The translations under genes were made by a program, and so were the position numbers. From assembly GCF_027744825.2 (NCBI RefSeq), contig NC_071347.1:8989501-9053500 (forward strand): DNA of 64,000 nucleotides, given 5' to 3'. The DNA comes from Synchiropus splendidus. Lineage: Eukaryota > Chordata > Actinopteri > Syngnathiformes > Callionymidae. Of the stretch, positions 25,271 through 37,510 are shown piece after piece. Under the pieces are notes generated by a model that ran no database searches, had not been told where the DNA came from, and saw nothing but the letters and a program-made list of their open reading frames with translations. Within the stretch, counting starts at the first letter, position 1, and each line of letters starts with the position of its first letter.

Positions 25271-27857
25271 CCTCTTCAGTCCTTGACTTTTTTTCCCCAG
25301 ACTGACCTGCTGAGATTATGCCATTTAGTTTTCATACACCAAAGAGTACATGAAGGAGTCAAATGGGCTGTAAGTGAAATCATACTGGAGTCATACGCCA
25401 TGTGCTCTACTCTCTTACGGGCAATGGTCCCTCTGAGCTGCGCGCGTGCGCAATTGCGCACAACTGATATGATCTCAGTGCACATAATACCTACTGTACG
25501 CAACAAAAATTAATCCTGAAATGAACATAGATTACCGCAATTTCTGGAATACAGGGCCTCTTGCCGTCAAGACATGAAGCCTTTATTTTTTAAATAAAAA
25601 AATATATCAAATTTCACACATGTTCCTCATGTTCCTCACCTCCATTCCTCAATGTGAGTTACACGAATTGTAAATAATTTTTTAATTATTTTAACGCTAT
25701 TATAAACTACTACAGACACAGCCGACGACGGGTCGCTCACAGTGGTCCGGGTGACCGCTCAGAGAGTTTGTGGGTTTGCTCAGACACGTGAAAAATTACA
25801 GGGAACATCTTAAGTGAATTAAACAGAACTGTGACTGTATTAGAATCACAGAATATTTAGAATATTTATTTGGGATGTGTGGTGTATGGTCGACATAATT
25901 GCAAGGCATCAATATAGTTATAGAATAGTTATCAATCATCCATCATCGCTGCAACATTTGTCACTGGGACAAAAAACAAACGTGAGAGGTCAGATGGTTG
26001 CAGAGTTGGGGACATAACTAACATCAACTAACATGACATCAACTACTTTTTTGGGCTCATTTTTTGTAGTTTAGCCTCTATAACTACTTTTTGGAATATT
26101 TTTAGACCAATTGTCAGGATATGAAATGAGTAAAGTTGAGAAACATGTTCTTCAAATTATGTTATTTGCTATTAGACAGCTAAGTAGACACTGTCGCCCA
26201 GCTTGGCGCTAAAGGTCTGTGTTGTTGTTGACACATAGGCGTTTCAATAGTCAGTGGTCAGTAGGTATGTATAGCACCTCATGTGGCTCCATAATGAACT
26301 GTGAGTGTAACAACTAGTTATGTGAGGTGCTGCTGTAACCCGCGCGGAAATGTCTAGCTGTGCGAAGCAGAGCAGGTGACACGCTGAGGAGATTGCTGCA
26401 GGTACAGGGTGTTGTATCTCCGGAAGCACCGACTGACCCACTTGAATCGCCTGTATATGCGTAGCAAACTCCAGCACACGCATGATGTTGGATACACCAC
26501 ATGTGCACTGATATGAGCAGTTGCTCCACCTACTTTTAGCTATAGTTTTACTATCTGCTACTGAAATGCAGCTCTTTCCATCTGCGTATGGTTTCATATG
26601 CTTGCTGTGGTCCCCAGATATATTCATTTGAATGTTCTCTATTCACTGATGATAAAATTACTAACAAGGGCACGTCATTGTGTTCTAGTTCACAAGAGCC
26701 ATTATTCAGCCGCCTGGTGGCTAATCATTTCATTTGTTTCGGTTAATATAACCAAAAAAAAACCCTGCGAAACAGAGGCGGACATCAATAAAATAATTGG
26801 TGTAATTGCAGTATAATTGCTATGTTGACTCTCGTCTCTTTACAAATGACAAATGTGCAGATTACAGCCTGAGCCAGATTCACCCAGGGCTAAAAATTAA
26901 AAATAATTTCACATGCAAGTCTTATCATGGGCTGTGTCAGACGCCCTGGTGTTCCACCCCCTCATTTTTCCAGCCAGGCTGAAGCCGCTGCTGCACATTT
27001 GGTGTATAATGAGCACAACTTGACCCGGTGTCACCGGCGATGAAAGACGCTGAGTGATCCACTCACCCGCCGCCGCCATCGTTTTCAGCTTATTACTCAA
27101 AGCAATGAGTTTTTACATACATTCACCCCGTTATTTGATATGAACATCCAACGCGGCGACATTACACTTACGACAGAGAGCGGCTTTAATTGATTTCCGT
27201 GCGCCGAATCGTGTCCCCGTCTGATGTCTGTGTCCCATTTTTCTAACAAGAATCTCTGGCTGCCTTTCTTGTTAATCATTTGGCCTCAACTCTCCCACAG
27301 GGAAGCGTTCATTATTTCATCCTCCTTTAATTTCACTTCTCCTCCGCACTGACACTTTTTTGCAGCCACGGTGTTCTATTGGTTCAATTCATAACTTCTC
27401 TTTTCCACCATTATTTACAAGTAAATCTGTCAATATGTAGGTAAAATCGCCCAATGTGTACCATGTTTATTGGTTTTCATTAAACAATTTTCAGTAATAG
27501 ATTTTCAACTTTCCTTATTCTACACATCCTCATCCTCCTCTTGTTGGACGTCGTGGGATTAAATGTTGACTTCATCTCAGTTTAAGAAACTTTGCCACAA
27601 ACACTGCAATCTAGTCTCCTCACTTACATGCATATACACAGCTAAGGTCCGACTGTTTTTTAATACATTTTTTATATTCAACAAACCACCAGGCCCAAAG
27701 CAAAACAACAACAACAGAATAAATAGATAAATAAATAAAACAAAATTAAACTAAGAATAAATAAATAAAAAGTTCGTAGATGAAAAGTCCAAGAAAGGGT
27801 CAGTTCTCCTTAATGTTCACAAAATAAGCAGAGCCCAAAATAACAATGTTGCAGAAT
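25271..27857. other. non-coding sequence; A-rich LINE tail region near 27.7 kb
   Basis: No gene is seen. The 127-codon minus-strand frame at 26244-26627 looks accidental and has no recognised domain. The segment 26,880-27,110 is repeat-poor and may be regulatory. The (AAAT)-rich stretch at about 27720-27772 lies beyond the stop of the minus-strand L1 fragment and may be its 3' UTR. Confidence 0.4.
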
Positions 27858-28440
27858 TTATGAGTCTCTTCCAATGTTCTTCATAAATGGATCTCTTCTG
27901 GATCTCACTTCCAGAAAAAGGCATGATGCCATGTCGTTCATCCAGGTGTTATAAGATGGAGGTGAAAGTGACTTGCAGTCCTGCAAGAAGACTCTCTTGG
28001 CTACAACCAGAGCAAAGGCTACAGGCTGCTGGAATGTATTGGGTAACTTTTTAACATCATTAGAACAACCCATGACGACCAAAGCCCCATCTGGTACATA
28101 CTGGTTATACACCAGACAAAGAGTATTAAAGACATTGGGCCAGAAGGTTGAAGGTTTTGGACATGACCAGAATAAATGGGCAAGCGTTCCATCTCCTTGC
28201 TTACATTTGTCACATATAGCAGAGACGTTTGGAAAAACCCTGTTCAACCTAGTTTTTGAATAATGGAGCCGATTAATAACTATAATAATTGTATTAATTC
28301 TAAGCGAACATTAATAGAGCATAATCGTAACTTGGACAATGAGTCCTCCCAGAGCTCCTCAGAAATCTCAACATTCAAATCTCTCTCCGGAGCATGTCGA
28401 ATGTTATTAGATGAAGGCCTAACACAAGTTTGACTTTTTA
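27858..28440 (-). mobile_element. L1-like ORF2 C-terminal fragment
   Basis: The minus-strand frame 27858-28247 encodes a 129-residue peptide matching the C-terminal zinc-knuckle region of fish L1-type ORF2. It starts with NRVFPNVSAICDKCKQGDGT, then LAHLFWSCPKPSTFW, with Cys/His spacing typical of that region, and ends at a natural stop. Upstream on the same strand (28250-28440) homology continues as EISEELWEDSLSKLRLCSIN and LHYSKTRLNRVFPN, but with a frame break. The reverse-transcriptase and endonuclease domains are missing, so the copy is 5'-truncated and inactive. Confidence 0.8.
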
Positions 28441-30640
28441 AATGCATGTTAACAGCTTAGTGGGACTACACTGGTTAATAGCTGGATTAAGCTAGCATGT
28501 AACCGAATAGCTCGACTATGACCGATCTTCAGCTGCAGATGTCTGTGGTGATCACATAACAAACCTGATATCAGATGTGTTTTGTAACTCACAACGGCTC
28601 CTAATCTGCAGATGCGCAGATTTGTCTTAAACTTCCATCATCCAGGTCATTTTTATCATGAGTTTCCACAAGAAGACTCGATTTGTTGGTTTTAGGAGAC
28701 GCCATTACTGCCACGTTAGCAAGCGTTTACATGGTTGCTAAGTTAGCTGAGGCTGTGATCAGAAGCGTGATTCTGTGCTTTTGTGACTCGACATCCGTCA
28801 TGCTTGTGATACAAAGACAACAGAGTCTCCTGAATATAAAATTGTATTCAGAAACTCGCTAGTTTAATCCACAGATCTGCTGAAGGAAGTGTGTTGACGA
28901 TGATGACAGCTCCATGACCATTATGGCATTGAACCATCACTCCGATCGCAACTTCTAAATAAAAAAATCAGAAGTCTAAAACGGCTCCTCGCTACCCGTC
29001 AACTACGACTAACCTTTCTCTAGGGTCATAGGAAGGAAAGACTGAAAAGTTCACAGTGCCACCCCTCGTCACCAAGGTGAACAACTCATAGCTCGATGTT
29101 AAATGTACTGCATGGAAACCAGGAGAACATGATGCAGTCAGACACAGTAGCTTAGTCAACCTGAGCCTTAGTCAGGCTACGCCCTTCATGTTATCCGAAC
29201 TCACAGTTAGGAAGCTGAGCAGAGCCCAAGTGCATATAATTTCAGTGTCCAATCAGAGTTATCCTGTCACTGTGGAGAGAGATGAACTACACAGTGAATT
29301 TCAGTGCCACTAGTTTCAGAACGTAAATGACTGTGTACTTACTGTACTAGGTGCAAACTTACTTGTTAAATGTGCGGCTGATGGTTTAAAGGGATTTTTC
29401 TGTTCATCTGCTAGGTCAGAGAAATGTCTAGGACATCTCTACTTTTGGGGTTTGCTGGCAGTCAGTCACCATTTATCAACAATACCAAACCATAGTAAAA
29501 GTATACTATTTAGTCGTGAATTTGAAGTAAGTAAAACAAAATAAGAAAAACAATGTGTCATGTCACACAGAGCCAGGAGAAACTGTAACACCAGTAATAG
29601 GAGATGAATATGATTCTATACTACTATACTATATTACTACATTACTATATCAACAATACATGTTTAGTTTCTATGGTTGCGTTACACACTCATTGTCAAT
29701 CGGTGCAAACCTCAGTGACTTTGTTTCTTGTCCTGAAGGTCTAAAACCATGAATTTCACTCACTTTATTTTCTCCATTAACCATAATAATAAACGCAACA
29801 GATTCCTTCGATTCAATTAAAGGATAAAGAGAAGAGCATAATCCTTACACCCTTCTATCACCTCATATGGTTTGACTTCCATTCTCTTATTCCGTGACTG
29901 GCATTTAGGGGCTCTTCCTTCTGAGGACTCAAGGGCAACTCACCAGTTTCTTAATTTGATATGGTAATGAAGGATGTCATGCGTGAGCATCATAAACAGT
30001 CATTTAGCGCCTGACTTCTCCCATTTCTATCAACACCGCTGGTACACAGCGGACACAGATTTCTCCTGTCTGTCTTAACTCCCCTTACATGGATTTGCAA
30101 CTCGCTAATTCCACACTTGAAGACCAGACCTTGAATATAGAATAACAGCCCATATGTGTTCAACAAGAATCTATGAATATTCTCAAAAAAAAAAAATGCA
30201 CAGGCGAGAGCTCTTTGCCTTGAAGCATGCAGAGATAAAAGTCCTCTTAGAGGAAGACATAGTTGGTGAAGAAAAAGAGAACCTTGCAGCTGCTTCTTCT
30301 GAAGATAAACTACTTTCCATAATGTGGATTTCATTTTGACAGATGCTCTCCAATCCATGCTATCCATGGTATTAGTGGCAGATGAAATCTGTTGGTGGTT
30401 TCATTTTGACTGATCACTAAAGAGCATGTACTCTCAGAAGTCTAATACGGACTAAGCATTCCTGTTGGCTGGATCTTTCCAAGGGGTCAAACATCCTTTT
30501 ACCAGCCTTATCAGGTGAGACTTATCTTCTCTTCTGGAATTTCTCTGTGAAGTTTCATTGGACTATGACTTCTTTCGCAGTGCTCACAAGATGGCTGCTG
30601 CATAATGTAACGTTTAGCTCTGAATTATTTCAATGAAATA
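28441..30640. other. non-coding sequence, no gene seen
   Basis: This is AT-rich sequence. The 125-codon minus-strand frame at 29990-30367 has an internal Phe run from a poly(A/T) tract and no recognised motif. Confidence 0.4.
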
Positions 30641-30930
30641 ACACATCATGTTTAAACCACAACTTGCCAGCACAGATGTTTTATGAAACTCCTTCAGCCC
30701 GTTGCTTCTTCCTACCGAAGGACCAAGATAGAAGCAAAACTATTCATTTTTATTTGGCCACTATAAAATATCTTCGGAACACAACATGAGAATAGTGGAA
30801 AAAGCTGATACGGAGAGTCCACCATGCTGCGACCTACTAGTGACGGGTTGATGGTTACAAGTAGGTTTCAAGAAACAGTATCCCAGTTTTCAGAGGCCAC
30901 AAGGTGGCACTGTTTGTAGTATAATCTTTG
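30641..30930. repeat. short dispersed repeat, copy near 30.7 kb
   Basis: It contains TTTTATGAAACTCCTTCAGC (near 30680) and AAGGTGGCACTGTTTG (near 30902). These resemble blocks in the copies at 35.9 and 37.3 kb. It is degenerate and of unknown class. Confidence 0.35.
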
Positions 30931-32039
30931 GCTTTGAGCAACTAAACCTCGACGTAGTTTATATATTGTTTATATTATGAGCCTCCATTACATAATTCAT
31001 GCGATGAATCTGCATCTTTTATCAGTGTATGTTTAATCCATCATCAGGATGACATGATAGATGTGACATTTTTGGCAGGACACAACATTTGTCTGGAGCA
31101 AAGTAATAGTCTACAGTGTCAGTACAAATCGGATCAAATGAGACTATTTGCGAAATATTTTAATAAATCAATAAATTGATATTTATGAAGTGGTTTTGGG
31201 AAGACAGATATAATTCATACCTCTAAAAGAGCATCAAAATGAGCTCGGAAATGAGTACTAAACAGCTACACAATAAATAAATAAGACACTGTTCCCCCTC
31301 CTGAAACCACACACAATTAACACAGCCCAAAAAAAAAAAGAAAAACAGAGAGCGGTAGCTGAGCTTATATTCTAGGTGTGAAACGTAACAAGCGCTTCAG
31401 ACAACGAGCATTGCCAGTACAATATTTCTTTCATGCCTTGTTTCATGTACTATTTGAATAATACCCGGTGTAATGAGAGTAAAGTCGAGAACAAAGAAAT
31501 GCTAATGCTGTGAGGCGGCACTTCATCTTTCAGGAAATACAAGTGAATTCATCAATTACACATGAGAGTATGCTGAATAATACGTGTGGCGCTGTAGAGG
31601 ATGAAATAAAGATTGAGGCACAAGGCTCCAGAGGGTTGGTGCAGTATTGAGTTTCAGCTGGTGCCAACTGTAATATTAACTTTGGTTAGATTTAAACACC
31701 TTGCCTTCAGTTATTCTTAAATATCAAATGGAATACATTTCAACATCATTGCACTACATTGGCTTTGTCATCAAGATAACAGAAGGTTTTCCCATCCATA
31801 TATATAGTATATATGTATATATGGGCAAAACAAAAAACTGTCTGATGGGAGCTTTTTCTCTGGGGACACAGTAGCAATATAGCTGAGGCAGACTAAAGCG
31901 GACACAAGATGATGAAGTCCCCGTGGAAAAATACATTGTGGGCAAACATCTGCAAATGAAATTCAAGAGTTGTGAAAATGTATTTACTTGGCAATGAAAG
32001 GGGCTTATTGATGTAATGTATGTATCACATATTTGTACA
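30931..32039. other. non-coding sequence, no gene seen
   Basis: Nothing is recognised except a short AT-rich tract at about 31797-31822. Confidence 0.4.
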
Positions 32040-32240
32040 GGATGCAAAAACTTCTTCTGCCTCTATGCTTTTTGACTGGGGAGGAAACCAGTGTGTCCAG
32101 AGTAAACCATGCGAGACTGTACATATCCCATTAAAAAAAGATGGTGGGCTTCAATTCGTAGTTGCCTCAAGGTGGATTTGAACCTTCTGACCTTGTTGTG
32201 AAGCTGCAGAGCATGATAATGCCATTATCCAGTCCGAAGA
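32040..32240 (-). repeat. tRNA-headed dispersed repeat, minus strand
   Basis: Read on the minus strand, this matches the pattern of an abundant fish repeat with a tRNA-like head. A B-box-like GGTTCAAATCC lies near 32170. It is followed by a CTCTGGACACACTGGTTTCC-type block resembling the GGTTTCCTCCCACAGTCC motif of that family. It is decayed and not a functional tRNA gene: no complete cloverleaf or anticodon arm can be drawn. Confidence 0.5.
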
Positions 32241-33650
32241 GGATGTTTTCTTTTTTCGAGGATGATGTGGAAAGTGCAAAGTACAAAGGCATCATAAATG
32301 AAATTTATTTTTTATTTTTATGTATTTTTAAAATATAAATTTTTAAAGATGAAACTCAGATGCAAAATAATAATAATAATAATAATAAATAAAACGAAAC
32401 GCTTCCCCCCGCTTAATAAAAAAAATGTTTAATGAATTTTTCCAGAGTTTATATTTCCAGATAGAGCCAAACAAATCACAGTTTGTTTTGCCTTTTGGGG
32501 TTCAATCCATGTATCACCTCCAGCCCTGATATTGAAACACATCATACATTGAATCATCATGACGAATCCATTTAAATTTACTTATTCTTATTGACTGATT
32601 CACTTTCAGCAGCCATTGGATGGAAGTCTCTCAGATTTTTTTAATGAAACCTACAAGAGCTCGTGGATAGAGGAGAGGGAACATTTGAATGTTGTTGGTC
32701 AAGATGCTTTGAGTCCTAGTGGAAGTGGGATGAGATCAGAAGAAACAGACAGACCGGGTTTGTTGAGCTGCAAATGGTAATGAAGGAACAAGGTGAATTG
32801 TAATGCTTTTGTTCATACACTTGTTCCCAAAGTCAGCCTTTCCACTGCACTTGTACACAGGATGTATTATGAATCAGGACTTTTGCTTTTGTCTGTCTAG
32901 TGCAGATTGGAACTCTGCATCAGATGTCACCCTGCAAAACGAAAAAAAGCTCTGAGATGTTTGTGTTGCACAGGAACAGAAGGACTGGATCAAAGCAAAA
33001 AGAAAAAAACATCTATAATAAACCTACTCACTGTGAGTCTGGCGGAGTGAGCAAGTGTAAGAAGCCAGTGGCACATTAGTGCCCTTTAAAAGATGTCATT
33101 TTGTTGCAATTTGGAGCTAAAATATGAAACATAAGATGAAGACGTAGTTAGTAGCGATGCTTTTAGCTCCAAAGCACATAGTTCTTGGAGGCTTTTCTTT
33201 TCTCGCCAGATGTTCTTGGTTTGCAACTTTTTGGACATGACAAGCTCTACAGAAATATACAGTATGTCTGCAGTGGCACAGTGAGTCATGACACAAGGCT
33301 CAGCGGTTAGTGTCCAATAATGGTGGGATACAGTGGGATAATCTTCAATATCATCCCACAGAGGCTGGAAATTGAGGATCATCTTGATGTTGATCCAGTT
33401 TTCATTTACACTTCACTTATATCTTATTTGGAGTTTAAATAAAATCTATTATTTTTATCTTATGATATATTTAGTATTATTTTTTTTTTCTTTAGTGAAT
33501 TTGATGAATATGACTTGCACCTGGTTCTGCTGCTGGTTGGACTTTTCGATGACACATAAATATCTTCGTGATGATCACATGGTTTCATGTCATTTCACAA
33601 GAGTAATGACTCAGTTCTATCACTTGAATGGGCCCATTTGTTCTGGGAAA
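32241..33650. other. non-coding sequence with (AAT)n tract
   Basis: No gene is seen. A microsatellite of about eight AAT units lies at 32366-32390. Confidence 0.45.
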
Positions 33651-33686
33651 GGTGGGCCCCGAGATCAAAAAGGTTAAGAACCCCTG
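33651..33686. mobile_element. hAT-like terminal repeat
   Basis: The sequence AAAAAGGTTAAGAACCCCTG ends at 33686. Its complement, CAGGGGTTCTTAACCTTTTT, is the usual terminal inverted repeat of a hAT family found in many vertebrates. The opposite end of the element was not found, so this is a partial copy extending an unknown distance leftward. Confidence 0.6.
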
Positions 33687-34829
33687 ATGTAGGAAGCACC
33701 CGGGTCACAGCTGGACCCCTGTCGTGACCTTCGAAGGCAAAGCTCTACAGTACAGGAAACACCTGTCGAGAGGTCAATGAAACCAGTCAATAAACAACCA
33801 AGCGAGCAAAACACATCTAAACACATCAAAGCCCAGAAGGTCCAAGCAACCCATTGTGCAGCTAAAAAGCTACTTACATCTATCAAGTCCACAACCCTTG
33901 CTTTCACATTGTATATACAAAACAGGTCTACAATACCAGTAGTTTGACTGACATTGTAACGTTTACCCCACTTGTGTAGTCAGGTCAAGACAACATGACT
34001 TTGAGAGAACATTTTTTTCCCGCCTATGCAATTATTTCTGATTTGGTGCCTCAACATAGTTCACATTTTAAGCCCTTCATGCTGAATATAGACTTCCTGT
34101 TTAGTCACTCATCTCATTGTGCCACCATTTTCCTCCCTTTCTCCTCTTGTCTGGTCTCCGATGCGCACTTGTTTATCCCTCTTCCCTGCTTTGCTTTGGT
34201 TAAGCAGTGCGTGACAGAAAAGCTACAAGGTTGTTTGCGATGTGCCTATGGTTGGACGAACAGCGAAGGCCTTAATAGAGCCATTAATGTTCTTTCAGTC
34301 TTCCATTTCAAGGCTGCACAAACACTTCATAGCATGAGCTTGTCTGAGAGTGTTTTTCATCTTTGCTGAGATTTGAGGAAAATGCAGTTAGGAAAAAAAA
34401 AAGGTGTTATGGACGAGCTGTTGGGGTTGATGGGCATGCTGTGCTGTGTTTGTACTCAAAAACATTCAGCTTTCTTCAATCACTCGTGTAAGGTGACTGT
34501 CAAAAATGCTGAAAAGGAATCCGTAGGTGAAAATGTTTGAACTCCACGATGAATTGCCAAATTGCTGGGACAACAATATAATCTCTTTCACATCAGTTTC
34601 AATATGCCATTTACTCTGGATTAAAGAGCAAAATCCTTTAAGAAGGAGAAATAGTAGGAGAAAAACAGTGAGATGCTACCATATCAACAATGTTTGTGAT
34701 GTTGACACATGTTAAGATATTTAACTTAGCTGCGTGTTTCACACTTTGTTTAGATTGATTTTGATATTCATCCCGAAATGCAACAGTGAAGTATGTAGTC
34801 GTGGTGATCATGAAAGTAAAGTGAATTTT
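33687..34829. other. non-coding sequence, no gene seen
   Basis: No exon is recognised. The stretch 33,690-33,870 looks like LTR-type repeat sequence, but no second LTR was found. Confidence 0.35.
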
Positions 34830-35400
34830 CTGTCACGGTCGTCCTCCTCCTGCTCCCTCTTGACAGGGCCTGGCATGATCTCACCTCAACACAATCTCCA
34901 GTGATCCAGCGCCTCCACCGGCACTGAAAAGGCAGGGTCCTCTCCTGTACTGTACCTCATGGTGTGTTCCTTGTCAGTTTAGGCAAGTGGTTTCCCCTTG
35001 TTTTTTTCCACTCCTGATTTGAAGTCCTTTTTTTTACCACATCCTGAGACTTTTAGTTGTCATTTTTTTTCCCCCCAAGTGCATTCTGTTCTCTTGTTTT
35101 AGTTGTTCGTGCCATGTGTTCCCTGATCGTGCTTTGTTCAACTGAACTCTGGACTTTTTTCGTGGACTCTGATTCTTGGACCTTGGACTGTAGACATTGT
35201 TCCTTGTCTTTCCCTCCTTTTAAGTCGGTTTCTGTTTGCCGTTTTCGCATAGTTGGGCTGCATTCCATTTGTGTTTTTTCACACCCTTTGTTATCAATTT
35301 TTCTTATTTTACCTGTTTCCTCTTCCTGTCTCTGCGCTTGGGTCTCCTATTCCTCTCTGGGTCGTCATGCTTTTGGGCAAACTCTCGAGGAATCATCATT
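34830..35400. repeat. possible solo-LTR-like remnant
   Basis: The segment begins TGTCACGGTCGTCC and is C/T-rich, with GGACTCTGATTCTTGGACC-type repeats near 35160-35190, features common in fish Gypsy-type LTRs. No matching 3' terminus, target duplication or partner LTR was identified, so this is a weak call. The 126-codon plus-strand frame is likely an artefact of the pyrimidine-rich composition. Confidence 0.25.
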
Positions 35401-35885
35401 CAATCACAGCGATATGATAACATTATGTAATCTATGAGCACAGTTTTTACTATTATAAAAATAGCAACAATCGTAGATGCTTTACATCTGTCGCATACTC
35501 CAGGCTGCACTCAAACTATTCAATAAGGGCATGCATTTTGGATTTATTGTTTTTTTTTTAAATGTATTTATAATAAATCAAGTGCTAATAATCACCAAAA
35601 TTCTATTTATGCATTTTTGATGTTTTGAAGTTGTTTTTTAAAAGTCATTTTTTGCCTTTTTTTTTCATTTTGGACTAGGGGGTAGACTTACATTATTTGG
35701 GTGTCAGGAGAAGTATTTCAATCTCCTGAAAAATAAATTGAATTTATTGATGTTCACAAGGTCCAACAATGCCAGACATTTAATTTCAATGCCATTGCAT
35801 TTCATGGTGTATTAGTTCTGGCTGCTTGAACCTATGGTTCAATGACAGTTGTCTGCAGATTAGTCTTGCTTGGTAGTGAAAGGTT
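35401..35885. other. non-coding sequence, no gene seen
   Basis: This is AT-rich sequence with T runs. Confidence 0.4.
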
Positions 35886-36090
35886 GAGATTTCATGAAAA
35901 CGTATCATGCCTCTAGATGGCACTGTCTGCTATGTAACTAAGCTTTTCAACAACTATTGAGGCCTCTCAAATCATTTAGACTAGATGGTCTTTCAGTGTA
36001 AACCAAGAGCACCACCTACTGAGCACAGAAAACTTGAACACTGTTTCATGAAACCTCTTCAACCCATCACCATCACTGGATTCAATATGG
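35886..36090. repeat. short dispersed repeat, copy near 35.9 kb
   Basis: It contains CTCTAGATGGCACTGTCTGC (35913-35932), AACCAAGAGCACCACCTACT (36001-36020) and GTTTCATGAAACCTCTTCA (36044-36062). The same blocks recur at 37.3-37.5 kb, and partly at 30.7 and 1.8 kb. The GATGGCAC and GCGCCACC blocks are near inverted complements, so the element may be a small hairpin-forming repeat. Confidence 0.5.
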
Positions 36091-37309
36091 ACAAAAGTGG
36101 AGTGAAATAATTTGACCTCTATTCTCACGACAAGTACAACGAAAAGCACTTTTTGTCAGCCATTTTTTTTCTACTGTGTAAAGCAGGTGAACGAGGTCGA
36201 CAATTAGTCTTGCAATTTTAATAACACTACCGTCTACACAGTGTTATCAACACAAATGAACACCCCTCATTGCCGCCTCATACCGTAGACCTCGGGTTCA
36301 GCGAGTGGGACAGATGGAAGAAAGTATGAAGGAGACAAATCTGGAGGTGGAGTGTGAAAGAGTGAGCTCTTGATGGGTGGTAGCGCAGTAATGGGAAGGA
36401 ATAAATCAGCGGAATGAAAACTAAAAAACGCAATTTGTCACACTATTGTCAGTTTCCGCTCCCCTTCCTTCTCCCATTGCAAGGAGAGCATGGATTCACA
36501 AAACGAGGCTTTGCGTGGCGGCGCAGCTGCCGCGTCTATTTAAATGAGATTCGCGGCTTCATGAAGTGAAACCGGGTATCCTTTCAATATGCAGCACCGC
36601 AACCGCTGTGCGTAACTGCATGAAGGAAGGTGGAGACAAAATCAAAACAGAGGGAGGCAGAGAAGATGCAGCGGGAGCTGATCTAAGAGAAAGAAACAAT
36701 AAACCGTTTTGGGAGATAACTCAGCCGACGCATGAGCGAGATTAAAAGTGTGGAGGTGGTTCAAAGTCTTAATGGGATGCTGGAATGCATGCGGCGACTG
36801 TAAATGACAAACTGTGCTGACAGGATGCGCTTTCACTCATTATTCTATTTCCAGCAGATAAGAGAATTCGGAGGAAAGTGTTTCTTTTATAGTCGTCTTC
36901 TTTTCATCAGATTGAGGAAGCTTTTGATGGCACGAGCGGAACTCTATCGCAAACACGCTCGGTTGGTGCTTTCCGCGCGCTATACACGACACACCTGCGA
37001 GCCGATCCTGGAATGTTGATGGGAGCAGAGGCTTCCGAATGGAAGATGGGAAGAAAGTGTTCAGGTTCTTACATGTTTAAAATCTTCATGTTTCTTGAGG
37101 TCTGGTTTATTGTGAGGGAAACTGTGTGAGAAAGACAGGGGGGACTGGTGCTCTGTCTGACTATGTATTGTACTGTTGTGGTGAAGACAGAGCTGAGCCA
37201 AAAGGCAAAACTCTTGGTCTATTCTCATTCTTACTCTCACCCATGGTCACAAAACCACCGATACATTTGCCTGAAATCAGTTTCTCGTCTGGCTGAAGAC
37301 ACTTTTCAC
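36091..37309. other. non-coding sequence, no gene seen
   Basis: No gene is recognised. The part from about 36,440 to 37,010 is repeat-poor and GC-balanced and may be conserved regulatory DNA. Confidence 0.35.
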
Positions 37310-37510
37310 GATACAGTGTCCTTACTTTCAGAAGCCAGTAGATGGCACTCAATACAGCATAATCTGACTACTGCTTCTCATTTTCAAATTGAGAAAGTCC
37401 CCAACTGAATTCATAAAAATCAATTTCACGCAAGCCTCACCTGATTTTTAAACCAAGAGCGCCACCTACAGAGCCACTAAACTGTCTCAGAAACTCTCAG
37501 TATTAGACTT
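37310..37510. repeat. short dispersed repeat, copy near 37.3 kb
   Basis: It contains CCAGTAGATGGCACTCAATA (37335-37354) and AACCAAGAGCGCCACCTACA (37451-37470), matching the blocks of the 35.9 kb copy with a similar spacing. Confidence 0.5.

Noticed and set aside
26244..26627. 127-codon minus-strand open frame with many Cys and Ser
   Set aside because: It has no family resemblance, and the region looks like decayed repeat or plain intergenic DNA.
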